46,999 nucleotides of DNA from Acidobacteriota bacterium (GCA_021793405.1 JAJYSV010000029.1:1-46999); one strand, 5' to 3'. Shown: positions 24,152 to 33,283, counted from the stretch's first letter. The notes: a model not told the origin generated them from the letters alone. Numbers and translations: made by a program.

Positions 24152-25798
24152 ATGACAAAGTACCAGTACTCTTCGATAATCCTGCGGCTGGCTGTGTTGT
24201 TGCTCGCTGGAACGACGCAAGCCATTGCCGCGAGCGGCGACCCGCCGATTCGTGTTGCGCGTCTGGCGCAGATAGCAGGCCAGGTGTCTCTGGAGCCAGC
24301 AGGAACGGAGCAATGGACCCAGGCAATGGTCAACGCTCCATTGACCACGGGAGACCGGCTTTACGTTGACCAGAATGGTCACGCGGAACTTCAGATGGCG
24401 CGGATGGCGGTGCGCGCCGGACGCTATACAGACCTGTTCATAGCCAATCTGGCGAATACAGTTACACAATTCGGTCTAGCGCAGGGAACTCTGCACGTAC
24501 GTACATTCGAACTTGAGCCCAGTAGCAACGTGGAGATCGACACGCCCAACGGAGCAATCACGGTCGTGCAGCCGGGCGATGTTCGCATCGACGCCTATAT
24601 GGCAGACGGCGGTACGCTGGTGACGGTCAAGTCCGGCGAAGTGCAGATCACCGGGCCCAAATTGTCTCAAGTGTTAGGCGCGGGCCAATCGGTCCATCTT
24701 GTTGGCAGCCATCCCATCACGGTGCTGCCGCAGCGTATGCCTGGTGCGGACCCCTTCGATGTCTGGAGCCTGCAGCGAGACCGGGCGTTTCTCAGCTCCA
24801 AGGCCCGCGACTATGTCAATGCAGGCACGATTGGATCGGAGGATCTTGATCGGTATGGGACGTGGACGCAGACATTGAAATACGGTCCGGTCTGGTATCC
24901 GTCGAACGTTCCCGCGGGATGGACTCCCTATTCAAGTGGTCGCTGGGTCTGGATTTCCCCATGGGGCTGGACGTGGGTGGATACGTATGCTTGGGGCTTC
25001 GCGCCATTCCATTATGGTCGTTGGACCGACTTGGGATCGCGGTGGGGCTGGATACCGGGTCCATTGGGAGTTGCTCCCATCTACTCGCCGGCAATGGTCG
25101 CGTTCGTTGGCGGCGCGGGCTTCACTAACGATGCCGGCGCGCAGCTTTCCGGCTGGTTTCCACTGGGACCGGGAGAGCCATTGTACCCATCGTACTTCTG
25201 CACTTCGCGCTACTTCACACAAGTGAACCTGACGAATATCGGGAACCATCGTGGCAATATAAATGCGTCGAATTATTTCCGCTACTATCACAGTCGAATT
25301 GCGCTGCATTCGATCCGGTACATCAACGAGAAGAAAGGAACGATCGCGTTTCCGCTGGACGAGTTTGCCGCTGGGCACACGATCACGCCTGCAACAGCGG
25401 TTCACCCAGGTGCTCAGCAGCTGGCGCATGCACAGATCCTTGCGCATCCAATGGCTGCCCCCACGGTGCAGAGTCTTGTCCCGCACCCGGTCAGTCCTGT
25501 TCCTGTCCCCGCGGAAAGGCCTACTCTTGTTACCTTGAGCGAGCCGCAAACAGCAATTGCGAGTGGCGCGGCGGCACAGTACGAGCACGCACAGCCGCAG
25601 CCTAACTCCGACGGTGGACGAAGCCCGCTGATTGCACGTACTCCGCCTCCGCCCGACAGCCCAAGTTTCGCGGAGAGGCAACCCGCATATAGTTTGGATC
25701 CCGGACGCCCGCTCGATCCGGGCCAGTTGAACAATCTGAGCCAAGGCCGTCCGGCGGGCGCTCCCGCTACGGCGGAGTTTCCGCCTCATCACTTTTAA
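24152..25798 (+). CDS. FecR-domain, Trp-rich exported protein (DUF6600-like)
   Basis: A 548-residue exported protein: signal peptide (about residues 8-27), a FecR-like beta domain (about 85-190; 'SSNVEIDTPNGAITVVQPGDVRIDA', 'LVTVKSGEVQIT'), then a Trp-rich block of WxW/GRW repeats (about 245-305; 'SGRWVWISPWGWTW', 'YGRWTDLGSRWGWIPG') characteristic of DUF6600 proteins, and a Pro-rich low-complexity tail. There is no FecA or ECF sigma partner nearby, so it is probably a structural or sensory envelope protein rather than a sigma regulator. Start ATG 24152 is chosen because the signal peptide follows; the upstream extension of the frame crosses the terminator. Confidence 0.75.
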   Translation: MTKYQYSSIILRLAVLLLAGTTQAIAASGDPPIRVARLAQIAGQVSLEPAGTEQWTQAMVNAPLTTGDRLYVDQNGHAELQMARMAVRAGRYTDLFIANLANTVTQFGLAQGTLHVRTFELEPSSNVEIDTPNGAITVVQPGDVRIDAYMADGGTLVTVKSGEVQITGPKLSQVLGAGQSVHLVGSHPITVLPQRMPGADPFDVWSLQRDRAFLSSKARDYVNAGTIGSEDLDRYGTWTQTLKYGPVWYPSNVPAGWTPYSSGRWVWISPWGWTWVDTYAWGFAPFHYGRWTDLGSRWGWIPGPLGVAPIYSPAMVAFVGGAGFTNDAGAQLSGWFPLGPGEPLYPSYFCTSRYFTQVNLTNIGNHRGNINASNYFRYYHSRIALHSIRYINEKKGTIAFPLDEFAAGHTITPATAVHPGAQQLAHAQILAHPMAAPTVQSLVPHPVSPVPVPAERPTLVTLSEPQTAIASGAAAQYEHAQPQPNSDGGRSPLIARTPPPPDSPSFAERQPAYSLDPGRPLDPGQLNNLSQGRPAGAPATAEFPPHHF

Positions 25799-26098
25799 AA
25801 AAGGTGCTGCGTGATTCGCCCATCACAACTTATACTTCTAGCAGGGTTGTTTATGTGGAGTAGTTCCACGGTAGGTATACCCAGCGGGATTGCGTGTTTG
25901 CGCGGCCTGTCTATGAAGAAAAGCTACACCAGGAGATGGTTGAGCGGGGTATAGTAGCCGTGGAACGCGCTAGCGATCGGTAGTTGCATGGGGTTCGAGT
26001 TACCGACGAATTCGTGCGCGGGGCCAGCACAAACGAAGCAGTCCACTTTCTTGTTGAGATGAATTTATGCATCTCTGCCTGGGGATGAGGGGAGTCTG
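25799..26098. other. non-coding gap before the MerR gene
   Basis: 300 bp without a recognisable gene. Short inverted repeats occur (GTGGA/TCCAC at 25855-25869; GGTATACC near 25875; TCGGTA/TACCGA near 25977-26007) but none forms a convincing terminator or known RNA. It must contain the promoter of the MerR gene. Confidence 0.35.
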
Positions 26099-26680
26099 AT
26101 GGCACAACAGCAGCCCGCCCGACGCAAGATGCAACCTGCGAAATCACCTGTCTCGATTCCGGACAAGCTATATTTTCGAATTGGGGATGTCGCGGAACTG
26201 TGCGGATTACCCGCGTATGTTCTGCGCTTCTGGGAAACGGAATTTCCGCAATTGAAACCGCATAAGGGCGGCAGCGGCCAGCGCCTGTACCGGAAGCGGG
26301 ATGTTGAGATCGTTCTCAGGATCAAACATCTGTTGTATGGCGAGGGATTTACCATCGCGGGCGCTCGACGGCTGCTTGTCGAGAAGCGTCACGCGCCGAC
26401 TGTTCTGCCTCAGCAGTCTGATGCTGAGGTCCGCCTTGAGCCGGTGCAGTCGGGACGAACCCATCCACCCACGACATCCAAGAACGGGAAACCGTCCTCG
26501 CTTGTGGCGGCCGCCTCGAAGTCTGCTGCGGATGGTCCTCAGTTCAACGAGCTGCGAAACGAGATGCGGGCATTGCTGACGATCCTGGGCGCCGAGGAGA
26601 GTGAGCGCCGTTCCAGTCCGGTCGTGAGCCGGCCCAAGAAAAAGGCCCGCGAGAATGCCAACGAGCCCACACTATTTTAG
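26099..26680 (+). CDS. MerR-family transcriptional regulator
   Basis: A 193-residue protein with an N-terminal MerR winged helix-turn-helix (about residues 25-95; 'YFRIGDVAELCGLPAYVLRFWE', 'GQRLYRKRDVEIVLRIKHLLY', 'FTIAGARRLL'), a Pro/Ser-rich linker and a short helical segment, ending with a basic tail. There is no Cys-rich metal site, so a metal-sensing role is not supported. GGGGAG precedes the ATG. The 250 bp that follow carry no gene on this strand. Confidence 0.85.
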   Translation: MAQQQPARRKMQPAKSPVSIPDKLYFRIGDVAELCGLPAYVLRFWETEFPQLKPHKGGSGQRLYRKRDVEIVLRIKHLLYGEGFTIAGARRLLVEKRHAPTVLPQQSDAEVRLEPVQSGRTHPPTTSKNGKPSSLVAAASKSAADGPQFNELRNEMRALLTILGAEESERRSSPVVSRPKKKARENANEPTLF

Positions 26681-26857
26681 ATTTGGCGACCTGGCTCTTT
26701 GGCTCGATGGGTCGATGCGTTTCGAGGTTCCACAGTCCGTCTGTCCAAGAGAACAGATTCTGCGCATCTTTTCCTGCCAGGTAGGCTATAGTCCAGAATT
26801 TAAGGCTCGTGCCGCCGCCACCGCAGGTATGTGCTTCGTCCTCGAAGGAATTGCGAC

Positions 26858-26885
26858 AAAAAAAGGGCCCCTCGTGTGAGGGGCC
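26858..26885 (-). terminator. intrinsic terminator of the OmpA-like gene
   Basis: On the minus strand GGCCCCTC (26885-26878) and GAGGGGCC (26873-26866) form an 8-bp stem with a 4-nt loop, followed by seven T (26864-26858). It lies 46 bp past the stop codon of the OmpA-like gene. Confidence 0.85.
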
Positions 26886-26930
26886 AATCTGCCTTGGTTC
26901 TCTCTTGTGTGAGAGCTTTTATGTCAACCC

Positions 26931-27854
26931 TTATTCGGTCGGGCCTGGCTGCGACGCAGTCCCATTCGAGGAGGACTGCGCGGTACCGGACTGCGCCGCG
27001 CCGGTTGTTGAGGCACCAACGTTCGACGCACTCAAGGTTGACAAACTGTTATGCATCAGTGTGACTTCCACGACGCTGCCGCGGTGGGGTGCGCTCGAAT
27101 CGTTCACAGTGAGCGGAGCATTCCCCAAGCCAATCTGGCGAATCTTATAGAGCGGAATGTGGTTCTGTTCGACTAGGTACCGCGTTACCGCCGAAGCCAT
27201 GTTGTGGGAAGCAGTGATTCCCGCCTGGCCACGCAGCGTTGAATACCCCTGTACATCAATCAGATAGCCACGTTGACCTTGCACCTGAGTTGCGAGCTGA
27301 TCCAATGCATCCTTGGAATTCTGTCCCAGAACCGAGTGTCCGGTGCGAAAGCGAATCTCCACGGTGGTGACCGTCTGGTATTGATCCAGATTGCTGACGG
27401 CCGTTCCAATCGCCGCCGTCTGACTACTGGCCTGCTGAGCGGTTTGTTGCGCCTGATTGGCGGTATTGCCAGCAGTTGTCGCGTGCTGGTCGGCGACCAG
27501 CGCCTCATTCTGAGCCCTCGTAATCCCTGCCTGCGCGCGCGAGTCTACGTCTTTGATCTGCTGAGCATTCTGGGCGGTCAGCTGATCCAGTTCATTCAAC
27601 CGATCTTTCACGGGACTGAGTTGGCGATTGACCCACTTTTTGCGGGCCATGGGATTTACGCGTCCCCAGAAGCCCTCATGCGGCTTGGTTTCTAATGGTT
27701 GCCCGGCCGCATAGGAACCATCTGTCGAGGTTCCCGTTTGGACTTGAGCGTCCGGCGCCGCGCCTGCAGCCTGCGCCATGAGCGGCAATGCCGTACTGGC
27801 TGCCAGAATTGCAGTTGCGATTCGCAGGATATTCTTAGAACTGGACGTCTTCAT
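26931..27854 (-). CDS. OmpA-family outer-membrane/peptidoglycan-binding protein
   Basis: A 307-residue exported protein: signal peptide (about residues 5-30, 'AASTALPLMAQAAGA'), a helical Ala/Gln-rich coiled-coil region (about 75-150; 'LNELDQLTAQNAQQIKDVDS', 'ANQAQQTAQQAS') and an OmpA C-terminal domain (about 165-265; 'VEIRFRTGHSVLGQNSKDAL', 'YLIDVQGYSTLRG', 'ITASHNMASAVTRYL'). The domain binds peptidoglycan; the coiled coil may span the periplasm. ATG 27854 is preferred because GGA lies 8 nt upstream; ATG 27866 is possible. The C-terminus is Ser/Gly/Thr-rich. Confidence 0.8.
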   Translation of the reverse strand: MKTSSSKNILRIATAILAASTALPLMAQAAGAAPDAQVQTGTSTDGSYAAGQPLETKPHEGFWGRVNPMARKKWVNRQLSPVKDRLNELDQLTAQNAQQIKDVDSRAQAGITRAQNEALVADQHATTAGNTANQAQQTAQQASSQTAAIGTAVSNLDQYQTVTTVEIRFRTGHSVLGQNSKDALDQLATQVQGQRGYLIDVQGYSTLRGQAGITASHNMASAVTRYLVEQNHIPLYKIRQIGLGNAPLTVNDSSAPHRGSVVEVTLMHNSLSTLSASNVGASTTGAAQSGTAQSSSNGTASQPGPTE

Positions 27855-28067
27855 TAATTTTTCCATATCCCATATCGAAGCCAAACTGACCTGCGCTATG
27901 TGACAACGCCCATACAAGTGCAAGCACCGTGCCAAAGGCGGCGCTCGACTCAAACAATTTTCAAAATGTTGATTTTAAAAGAATAAATTAGGGAAACCCC
28001 TGATCACGGACCGATGGCAGTTGGGCCAGCCGGCCTGCAATAAGGTAAATCCTGCTCGTTCCACGGC

Positions 28068-28100
28068 AAAAAATACGCCCGACAGGGGAGGTATCGGGCG
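28068..28100 (-). terminator. intrinsic terminator of the 28.2-28.8 kb gene
   Basis: On the minus strand CGCCCGA (28100-28094) pairs with TCGGGCG (28082-28076), followed by TATTTTTT (to 28068). A second hairpin, GGTTACC/GGTAACC (28133-28153), lies between it and the stop codon at 28232 but lacks a T tract. Confidence 0.7.
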
Positions 28101-28231
28101 GCAAGATCGTCCCGGACGCATGCCTGTTGCCTGGTTACCAGGCCCAGGTAACCGTCAGGGGATGAGGTTTTTTCGCGGAAAAGTTCAAGGCAAGATGGCC
28201 CTGCCGGATAGGCCGCTCGCGGAAAGGCCCC

Positions 28232-28807
28232 CTAGGGTCGAGTCCCTGCGTGCAGGACCTGGATTTGGGGAGCCTGCTGATTCCACATCGGCGAGACGTT
28301 ATCGAAGATCAACCGGAAATCCTGTGACTTTCCTGGCGCCAATGGAGCGGCGCTGATCGGCTCGATGTCAACATACGGCTCACGCGATCGAACCAGACTG
28401 ACCGGTATCTGCTCGATCTGCGGGGCCTCTCCGGAGTCGTTCGCAAACAGCACCCGGAGAGTCAGGGAGGCGACCGTCCTATCCCCGCGATTTTCCAGTG
28501 TTCCATCGACATAGGTGAGTTGGTCGCCGGCAAAGTTGCTGCCCTGACTCACGTGGAGATTGCCGAAAACGAGGTATTTTGCGTAGGGATCGACGCCGGA
28601 GCCCGGTGCGGTCGATGGAGTTCGGCCCATCCAGAGAACTACCCCCAGCAAGCCGACGACGGCAATCACCGCGACAACCCACGGGAGAAAATTGCGCTCA
28701 GATTTTTCTCCGGCAGAGTTTGTGGAGCCCGGGCCTTCGGCAACAAAGAGTACGGGTGTGCGGCGTGGTGTTGGAGGCTGTGAGGGGCCCGGACCTGGGT
28801 CGTTCAT
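28232..28807 (-). CDS. single-span membrane protein with beta-rich outer domain (DUF2393/FxLYD-like)
   Basis: A 191-residue protein: Pro-rich cytoplasmic N-terminus (about 40 residues), one transmembrane segment (about 43-60, 'WVVAVIAVVGLLGVVLW') and a periplasmic domain with the rhythm of FxLYD/DUF2393 immunoglobulin-like folds ('YVDGTLENRGDRTVASLTLRV', 'PLAPGKSQDFRLIFDNVS'). Such domains occur in uncharacterised envelope proteins. Family assignment is tentative. It stands alone, divergent from the small ORF at 29011. Confidence 0.6.
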   Translation of the reverse strand: MNDPGPGPSQPPTPRRTPVLFVAEGPGSTNSAGEKSERNFLPWVVAVIAVVGLLGVVLWMGRTPSTAPGSGVDPYAKYLVFGNLHVSQGSNFAGDQLTYVDGTLENRGDRTVASLTLRVLFANDSGEAPQIEQIPVSLVRSREPYVDIEPISAAPLAPGKSQDFRLIFDNVSPMWNQQAPQIQVLHAGTRP

Positions 28808-29010
28808 GGGCCGATTGTAACGCGGCCTGTCATCCGATAGAAACAGTCGGTAAACCGCGGAACGATGAAAAAAACAAAAAATGTCTAAAGTTGCGAATCC
28901 GATTGGTCGAAAACTACGTCATAGAGATAGCGCCAGGGAATTCAATCTTCTAAGTTTTATCCAGATTGGAAAGTCCTGCGAACCAACTGCGGCTGAGAGG
29001 AGCATCCATC

Positions 29011-29130
29011 ATGTCGGCTCTCAAGAAGCAAATTCGTAAGCGCCCGGCACATCCGCAAGGAGACACGATCTATCGGGCAGCCGCAGTGGCTGCCGCTCTG
29101 ATGGTGCTGGCAGCTGCACCATTTTTCTGA
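29011..29130 (+). CDS. 39-residue small membrane protein
   Basis: Reads MSALKKQIRKRPAHPQGDTI then a hydrophobic Ala/Leu segment (about residues 23-39) ending in FF: a basic N-terminus with one membrane span. A good ribosome-binding site AGAGGAGC (28996-29003) precedes the ATG at proper spacing, which is the main support. I know no family. A small regulatory or structural membrane peptide is possible. Confidence 0.5.
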   Translation: MSALKKQIRKRPAHPQGDTIYRAAAVAAALMVLAAAPFF

Positions 29131-29215
29131 GTTGATAGAAGGCGTTGCGGTCGGCTTTGAACGGTGCGGAAATCTGTCTTGGGCCGTTCACGCTCTTAGC
29201 TATTCTTCCCGATGG

Positions 29216-30040
29216 TTATAGAAAATTCGCGCGACGCACTGTTTGCCGAAAATCTTTCCCTTCCATAGAAACAGGAATGCACATTTCCTGCAGGCGCGAT
29301 CGCATTCGTTCGCCGATGCGGTCGCCCAAAGTCTCTTCGCGCATGGCCCTTGTCGCAGCGTTCGACGGTGCGCTTCGGGAAACGTCCCGGTCCGTGACGG
29401 AAGTGGATTGCGCGTGGATCAAGGCCGAAGGAAGATTCGGGTAGTTAGTGGTAATCAGCGTGGTTCGCTTGTCGTTGTAGCGCGTATTCAACACATGCGC
29501 TACCGTGTCCCACACCCAGTCCGTCGGTTTCACTGCACCGAGTTCATCCAACAAAAGAATTTCCGCTTCAAACACTGGCCGCAAAATCTCCAGCTCTGTG
29601 GTGGCGACCTGCGGGTTGTAGGAGTTTTGAATCTGCTTCAGCAGGTCGCGATAATCGCAGAAAATTCCCGTGGCTCCGCGCTGCTCGATCAGTTCTCGCA
29701 GGAGTCCGACAGCCAGGTGTGTTTTCCCGCATCCGATGCTGCCGGTCAGCAGCAACCCGCGGCCACCGGTCTCGAGCGGGTAACCTTCGGCAAATCGACG
29801 CGTGGCCATCAGCGCCATGCCCAGGGATGGATCTGCGCCACGAAAGCCAGTGTCGAAGCTTTCCAGCGAGCAGTGGGTGTAGCGTTCGGGAATTCGGGCC
29901 TTCTGCAGCCGCAATTCCGCTTTTCGCTCGAAACGGCAGATACATTCGGCGGCGAATTGCTCCCCGTCGCGGCGAACCAGCGTCACGCCGAGACCGCCGC
30001 AATGCGGGCAATCAGTCGTGGGATTATCGGTCATTTTCAT
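29216..30040 (-). CDS. DnaC/IstB-like AAA+ ATPase with N-terminal zinc ribbon
   Basis: A 274-residue ATPase: CxxC...CxC zinc-binding N-terminus ('CPHCGGLG' and 'ECICRFERK', residues about 10-35), then the AAA+ core with Walker A 'GSIGCGKTH' (about 107-115), Walker B 'ILLLDELGAV' (about 173-182), sensor 1 'TTLITTNYP', and Arg finger region 'LGDRIGERMRSRL'. This is the architecture of helicase loaders (DnaC/DnaI type). IstB transposition helpers are similar, but no istA is adjacent. ATG 30040 or 30034 starts the zinc ribbon; no Shine-Dalgarno is obvious. Confidence 0.75.
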   Translation of the reverse strand: MKMTDNPTTDCPHCGGLGVTLVRRDGEQFAAECICRFERKAELRLQKARIPERYTHCSLESFDTGFRGADPSLGMALMATRRFAEGYPLETGGRGLLLTGSIGCGKTHLAVGLLRELIEQRGATGIFCDYRDLLKQIQNSYNPQVATTELEILRPVFEAEILLLDELGAVKPTDWVWDTVAHVLNTRYNDKRTTLITTNYPNLPSALIHAQSTSVTDRDVSRSAPSNAATRAMREETLGDRIGERMRSRLQEMCIPVSMEGKDFRQTVRRANFL

Positions 30041-30132
30041 GATAGGAGATTCGGTCGCCGCAGATGGGTCATGGTCTCTATTCTGCTCTCCAGTATCGCA
30101 GCCGCTTCGCCAACGGGTACACCATTGATCCA

Positions 30133-30161
30133 TTGCAGGCTGTGGGAATCTCGCATAAACT
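30133..30161 (+). promoter_or_regulatory. putative promoter of rpmE
   Basis: TTGCAG (30133-30138), 17-nt spacer, TAAACT (30156-30161). The hexamers match the sigma-70 consensus at 3/6 and 4/6 positions with ideal spacing, 34 bp before the rpmE start codon. Confidence 0.4.
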
Positions 30162-30195
30162 AGAAAGTAGCGTTTTGAGAAAGGTTTTAGTCCCA

Positions 30196-30444
30196 ATGCC
30201 GAAGCAAGGAATTCATCCAAACTACGATACGATTCGTGTGCAATGCGCCTGCGGTCATAGCTTTGAGACCCGGTCCACCCATAAGGGCGACATTCACATG
30301 GAAATCTGCTCCAATTGCCACCCGTTTTTCACCGGCAAGCAGAAGATGATCGACACCGCCGGTCGCGTGGAACGCTTCCGCCGCAAATATGCGCAGTCGG
30401 ACTCCGCGAAAGCCGAGACGGCCGCAGCGGGAACTGCAAAATAA
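30196..30444 (+). CDS. rpmE: 50S ribosomal protein L31
   Basis: An 82-residue protein starting [20 protein letters not shown], classical for bacterial L31. It has all four zinc-site cysteines (CxC and CxxC: 'VQCACGHSF', 'ICSNCHPFF'), so it is the zinc-containing (C+) form, and an Ala-rich C-terminal tail longer than usual. The frame is open upstream to 30064, but ATG 30196 gives the canonical start. Followed by its own terminator. Confidence 0.95.
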   Translation: MPKQGIHPNYDTIRVQCACGHSFETRSTHKGDIHMEICSNCHPFFTGKQKMIDTAGRVERFRRKYAQSDSAKAETAAAGTAK

Positions 30445-30468
30445 CGGCTGCCGGTGGAACGACATCCA

Positions 30469-30494
30469 GGCCTCCGCTGCGGCGGGGGCCTTTT
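30469..30494 (+). terminator. intrinsic terminator of rpmE
   Basis: GGCCTCCGC (30469-30477), loop TGCG, GCGGGGGCC (30482-30490) with one G-T pair, then TTTT. It ends the rpmE transcript 25 bp after its stop and separates it from the dus gene. Confidence 0.75.
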
Positions 30495-30524
30495 GGTTCT
30501 TACGAAGTCAAATGACCGAATCCC

Positions 30525-31694
30525 ATGAAAAAGCATTGGGACAATCCGGCGGAACATGCGATGCCTGCGACGGAGCGCGTCCCCGCGTCGTTGCTGATTG
30601 GCTCCGTTAAGATTGCGCCCGCAACAGTACTGGCTCCGATGGCCGGTGTCACGGACACGGTTTTTCGCCGGTTCATTCGCAATGCCAGTTTGTTTAGCCA
30701 AAGTGCAGCGCCAGAAAGCACGACGGCGGAATTTGCCGATGGGATTGAAGCTAGCGTCACCAATCAGCAATCCGGCTGCGGGCTGATTATGACGGAGTTT
30801 ACCTCCGCCGACGGCCTGTCGCGGATGCGGGAGTCGAAGCGGAAGCGATATTTGACGTACTACGAAGACGAACATCCGATTGCGGCGCAGCTTTTCGGTT
30901 CCGATCCAGAGACACTGTCGGAGGCGGCGCGCATCGTTGAAGATGCGGGCTTTGACATAGTGGATTTGAATCTTGGCTGCCCGGCCAAGCGCGTTGTCAG
31001 TTGTAACGGCGGCAGTGGCCTGCTGCGGGATCTTCCTTTGATTGCGCGTATTTTTGAGCGTATTCGTGCGGCGGTCAAGATTCCGTTTACCGTGAAATTT
31101 CGGATGGGATGGAATGATGACAACATCGTGTGCGTGGAGCTGGCAAAGCTGGCGGAATCGAGCGGATTGAATGCCGTGGCGCTCCATGCCCGCACGCGCG
31201 AGCAGGGTTACGCCGGTCAGGCGCGATGGGAATGGATTGGCGCCGTCAAAGAAGCGGTGACGATTCCGGTGATTGGCAACGGCGATATTCGCACTCCCGA
31301 GGACGCCTGCGCGTTGGTCGCGGAGACCCACTGCGACGCGGTGATGATTGGCCGCGCAGCGCCGGCCAACCCATGGATCTTTCGCCAGATCGCGGAATAC
31401 ACGGCCAGGGGAACTTACAGCCAGCCTACCGAGACCGATCGTTATCATCTGATCCGGACTTACTTTTCCATGCTGCTCGATGAGGAATATCCGGACGCAA
31501 TCGGCAAGATGAAGCAATTTGCTTCCTGGTTTACGCATGGAGTTCCGGGCGGCGCAGGATTGCGGAAGGCGATCTACGAAGCGAAGACGGGGACTGGAAT
31601 TATCGAATCGGTGGAACAATTTTTTGGGTCTAGACTGCTCGAATCGCCGGTGCATGCATCCTTCGAGATCGAGGAGCCGGTACCCGTCGAGTAA
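30525..31694 (+). CDS. dusB: tRNA-dihydrouridine synthase (DusB-like)
   Basis: A 389-residue FMN enzyme that reduces uridines in the tRNA D-loop. Signatures: 'LAPMAGVTDTVFRR' (about residues 36-49), 'QLFGSDPETLSEAARI', catalytic Cys in 'LGCPAKRV', 'VKFRMGWND', 'HARTREQGYAGQARW', 'VIGNGDIRTPED' and 'MIGRAAPANPWIF'. A ~25-residue insert ('ASLFSQSAAPESTTAEFADG') after the first strand is longer than in many Dus proteins. ATG 30525 lacks a clear Shine-Dalgarno; Met at residue 13 (30561) is an alternative. Confidence 0.9.
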   Translation: MKKHWDNPAEHAMPATERVPASLLIGSVKIAPATVLAPMAGVTDTVFRRFIRNASLFSQSAAPESTTAEFADGIEASVTNQQSGCGLIMTEFTSADGLSRMRESKRKRYLTYYEDEHPIAAQLFGSDPETLSEAARIVEDAGFDIVDLNLGCPAKRVVSCNGGSGLLRDLPLIARIFERIRAAVKIPFTVKFRMGWNDDNIVCVELAKLAESSGLNAVALHARTREQGYAGQARWEWIGAVKEAVTIPVIGNGDIRTPEDACALVAETHCDAVMIGRAAPANPWIFRQIAEYTARGTYSQPTETDRYHLIRTYFSMLLDEEYPDAIGKMKQFASWFTHGVPGGAGLRKAIYEAKTGTGIIESVEQFFGSRLLESPVHASFEIEEPVPVE

Positions 31695-31705
31695 AGAGTC
31701 GCCGC

Positions 31706-33283
31706 TTATTTCTCACGGCGCTTGCGGAAGACGACGCGAATTTTCTCTCGCCAGCGTTCGTCGAGCGCGATCAAGGTCCAGTCGACTTCCTGCGAAACGT
31801 AGCGCAGGACGACTTCGGTTGCGGGATGGATGCGCAATGCCGGCGCAATCAGATAGAGCAGCGGAGCCTCGGCGCGAAGCTGCTTTCCGGGAAAATATCC
31901 GAAGCGCTCCAGATCGCTTTCAGGCTCGGAACTGCCGCCTTTGCCGGCAACCGAGAGATGATGTCGCCGCACGCGTACCCAGTAGTCGAGCGCCTGCAAT
32001 GCCAGATGCAGGTCTTCATCGGCTTTGATTTCTACAACCACCAAGCGGCCATCCCGCCGCACCGCCAGCAGATCGAGCACGGCGCGGTCTGCCGCGGAGA
32101 ATGCCGGCACCTGCGCGTAGACAGGCTGCGGCTCGATCATGGCGTCGATCGAATCGAGCGAGCGTCGCAACATGGATTCCAGCCAGCGTTCCGGCTGCTG
32201 GCGATACAAGGCGTCGCGTTTATCTCCATTGGGCTGCCGGCGGGCAATGAGTTTCTCCACCATTTCGCGCAGCTGTGGAGTGGACTCCTCTGTCAACTGA
32301 GTCGCGTTGGCACCGCTGCCAAACAGAATTTCTTCCGAGCGGGCGAAGCTGTTTTCTGCCGCGCTGGTCCGCACGCGCGCAAACTCCAGACCGTTCCACA
32401 GCAGGCCTACCTCGCTGCCGCTGCGAAAGACGATTTCCATCTGCGCAACCGCGTGGGAGGGAAGCATGGCTCGCACGCGCTGGATCGCGGGATGAAACCG
32501 TTGCTCGGCGGCCGTGATGTTGGGCGTGTGGACGAGGCGAGATTGGAAATTTCCCTGGTCGCTGAATTCTCGCTGGTACAGTTCCTCGGCTTTTTCATCG
32601 AGCTCATACAATTCCCACTTCGCCGCGCGCGAGTTCATCCAAGTCAACCGCGCCGCCGTTACAGCGGACCTGCCTCGCGGAAGTATCAGCCGCAGTCCTT
32701 CCACCAGGCGTCGTCCGCCGCTCTGTTCCCTGCAATGATGCAGCCACAGCACGCCCAACGTCAGCATGCCGTCGACGAGTGCCTGGTTTTCTTCCCCATT
32801 GATTGCAATGACAGCCCAGGCGGAGTTGCCGCGGACCAGCAATCCGCGCGCGTAGGAAGGGCCGAAGCTTCGCTCCAGGTCCATCGCGGTGCGTAGTCCC
32901 TCCACCTGGAAATCTGGAAAATAACGCGGGAGCAGGCGTTCCAGCAGCGGAATAAAGCGGGTGCGGGTATTGTCTCGCTGCGAAGGCAGGCGCCGTTGCT
33001 GCGGTTGCAGCTCGAGCGTCTGCGGCTTGGTTTGGCCCATGCGCAAGACATGCAGACGCAATCCGGTTTTGCGCACCGTGATGTCGACGACATGGCGAAT
33101 TACATTGCGTTCTTCTGACCAGACGTGCAGGACGCAATGGCCATGCTCCGCCGTAACGGTTGTGCTCGCCAATCGCAGATCGAACAGAATGCGGCCGTTT
33201 TCCAACAGCACGGAGGCAGGCTGATCCTGCAAAAATGCTTGCAGTTGGAGTGCAAGTTGCTCTGGGTTGGACCCGTCTACCAT
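31706..33283 (-). CDS. large protein with C-terminal PD-(D/E)XK nuclease-like domain
   Basis: A 525-residue soluble protein. The N-terminal ~395 residues are unrecognised and rich in charged and Arg residues, with an internal 'LVHTPNITAAEQRFHPAI' stretch. At residues 401-435 there is a classic nuclease core: D404 ('LDLLAVRRDG'), E418-x-K420 ('LVVVEIKADEDL'), then Q430 ('ALQALDYW'), the same pattern as in NucS/DUF91-type and Holliday-resolvase-like PD-(D/E)XK enzymes. ATG 33283 overlaps the YfiT-like gene stop by 7 nt, so they are co-translated. A DNA-processing role is inference; the substrate is unknown. Confidence 0.6.
   Translation of the reverse strand: MVDGSNPEQLALQLQAFLQDQPASVLLENGRILFDLRLASTTVTAEHGHCVLHVWSEERNVIRHVVDITVRKTGLRLHVLRMGQTKPQTLELQPQQRRLPSQRDNTRTRFIPLLERLLPRYFPDFQVEGLRTAMDLERSFGPSYARGLLVRGNSAWAVIAINGEENQALVDGMLTLGVLWLHHCREQSGGRRLVEGLRLILPRGRSAVTAARLTWMNSRAAKWELYELDEKAEELYQREFSDQGNFQSRLVHTPNITAAEQRFHPAIQRVRAMLPSHAVAQMEIVFRSGSEVGLLWNGLEFARVRTSAAENSFARSEEILFGSGANATQLTEESTPQLREMVEKLIARRQPNGDKRDALYRQQPERWLESMLRRSLDSIDAMIEPQPVYAQVPAFSAADRAVLDLLAVRRDGRLVVVEIKADEDLHLALQALDYWVRVRRHHLSVAGKGGSSEPESDLERFGYFPGKQLRAEAPLLYLIAPALRIHPATEVVLRYVSQEVDWTLIALDERWREKIRVVFRKRREK

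Noticed and set aside
25938-26010. tRNA-like stretch (GGGTTCGAGT T-loop-like motif)
   Set aside because: The T-stem pairs poorly and the flanking seven-base segments cannot form an acceptor stem; no proper D-arm or anticodon arm.
28021-28356. Plus-strand frame of 111 codons
   Set aside because: Overlaps the end of the minus-strand membrane gene and its terminator, has no recognisable domain and an Arg/Pro-rich shadow-frame composition.
29131-29160. 'gttgatagaagg' resembling the start of the dispersed repeat
   Set aside because: Similarity ends after about 13 bases; the palindromic core and later blocks are absent.
29216-30040. IstB of an IS21-type element
   Set aside because: No istA-like transposase or inverted repeats nearby; the zinc-ribbon N-terminus fits a helicase loader better.
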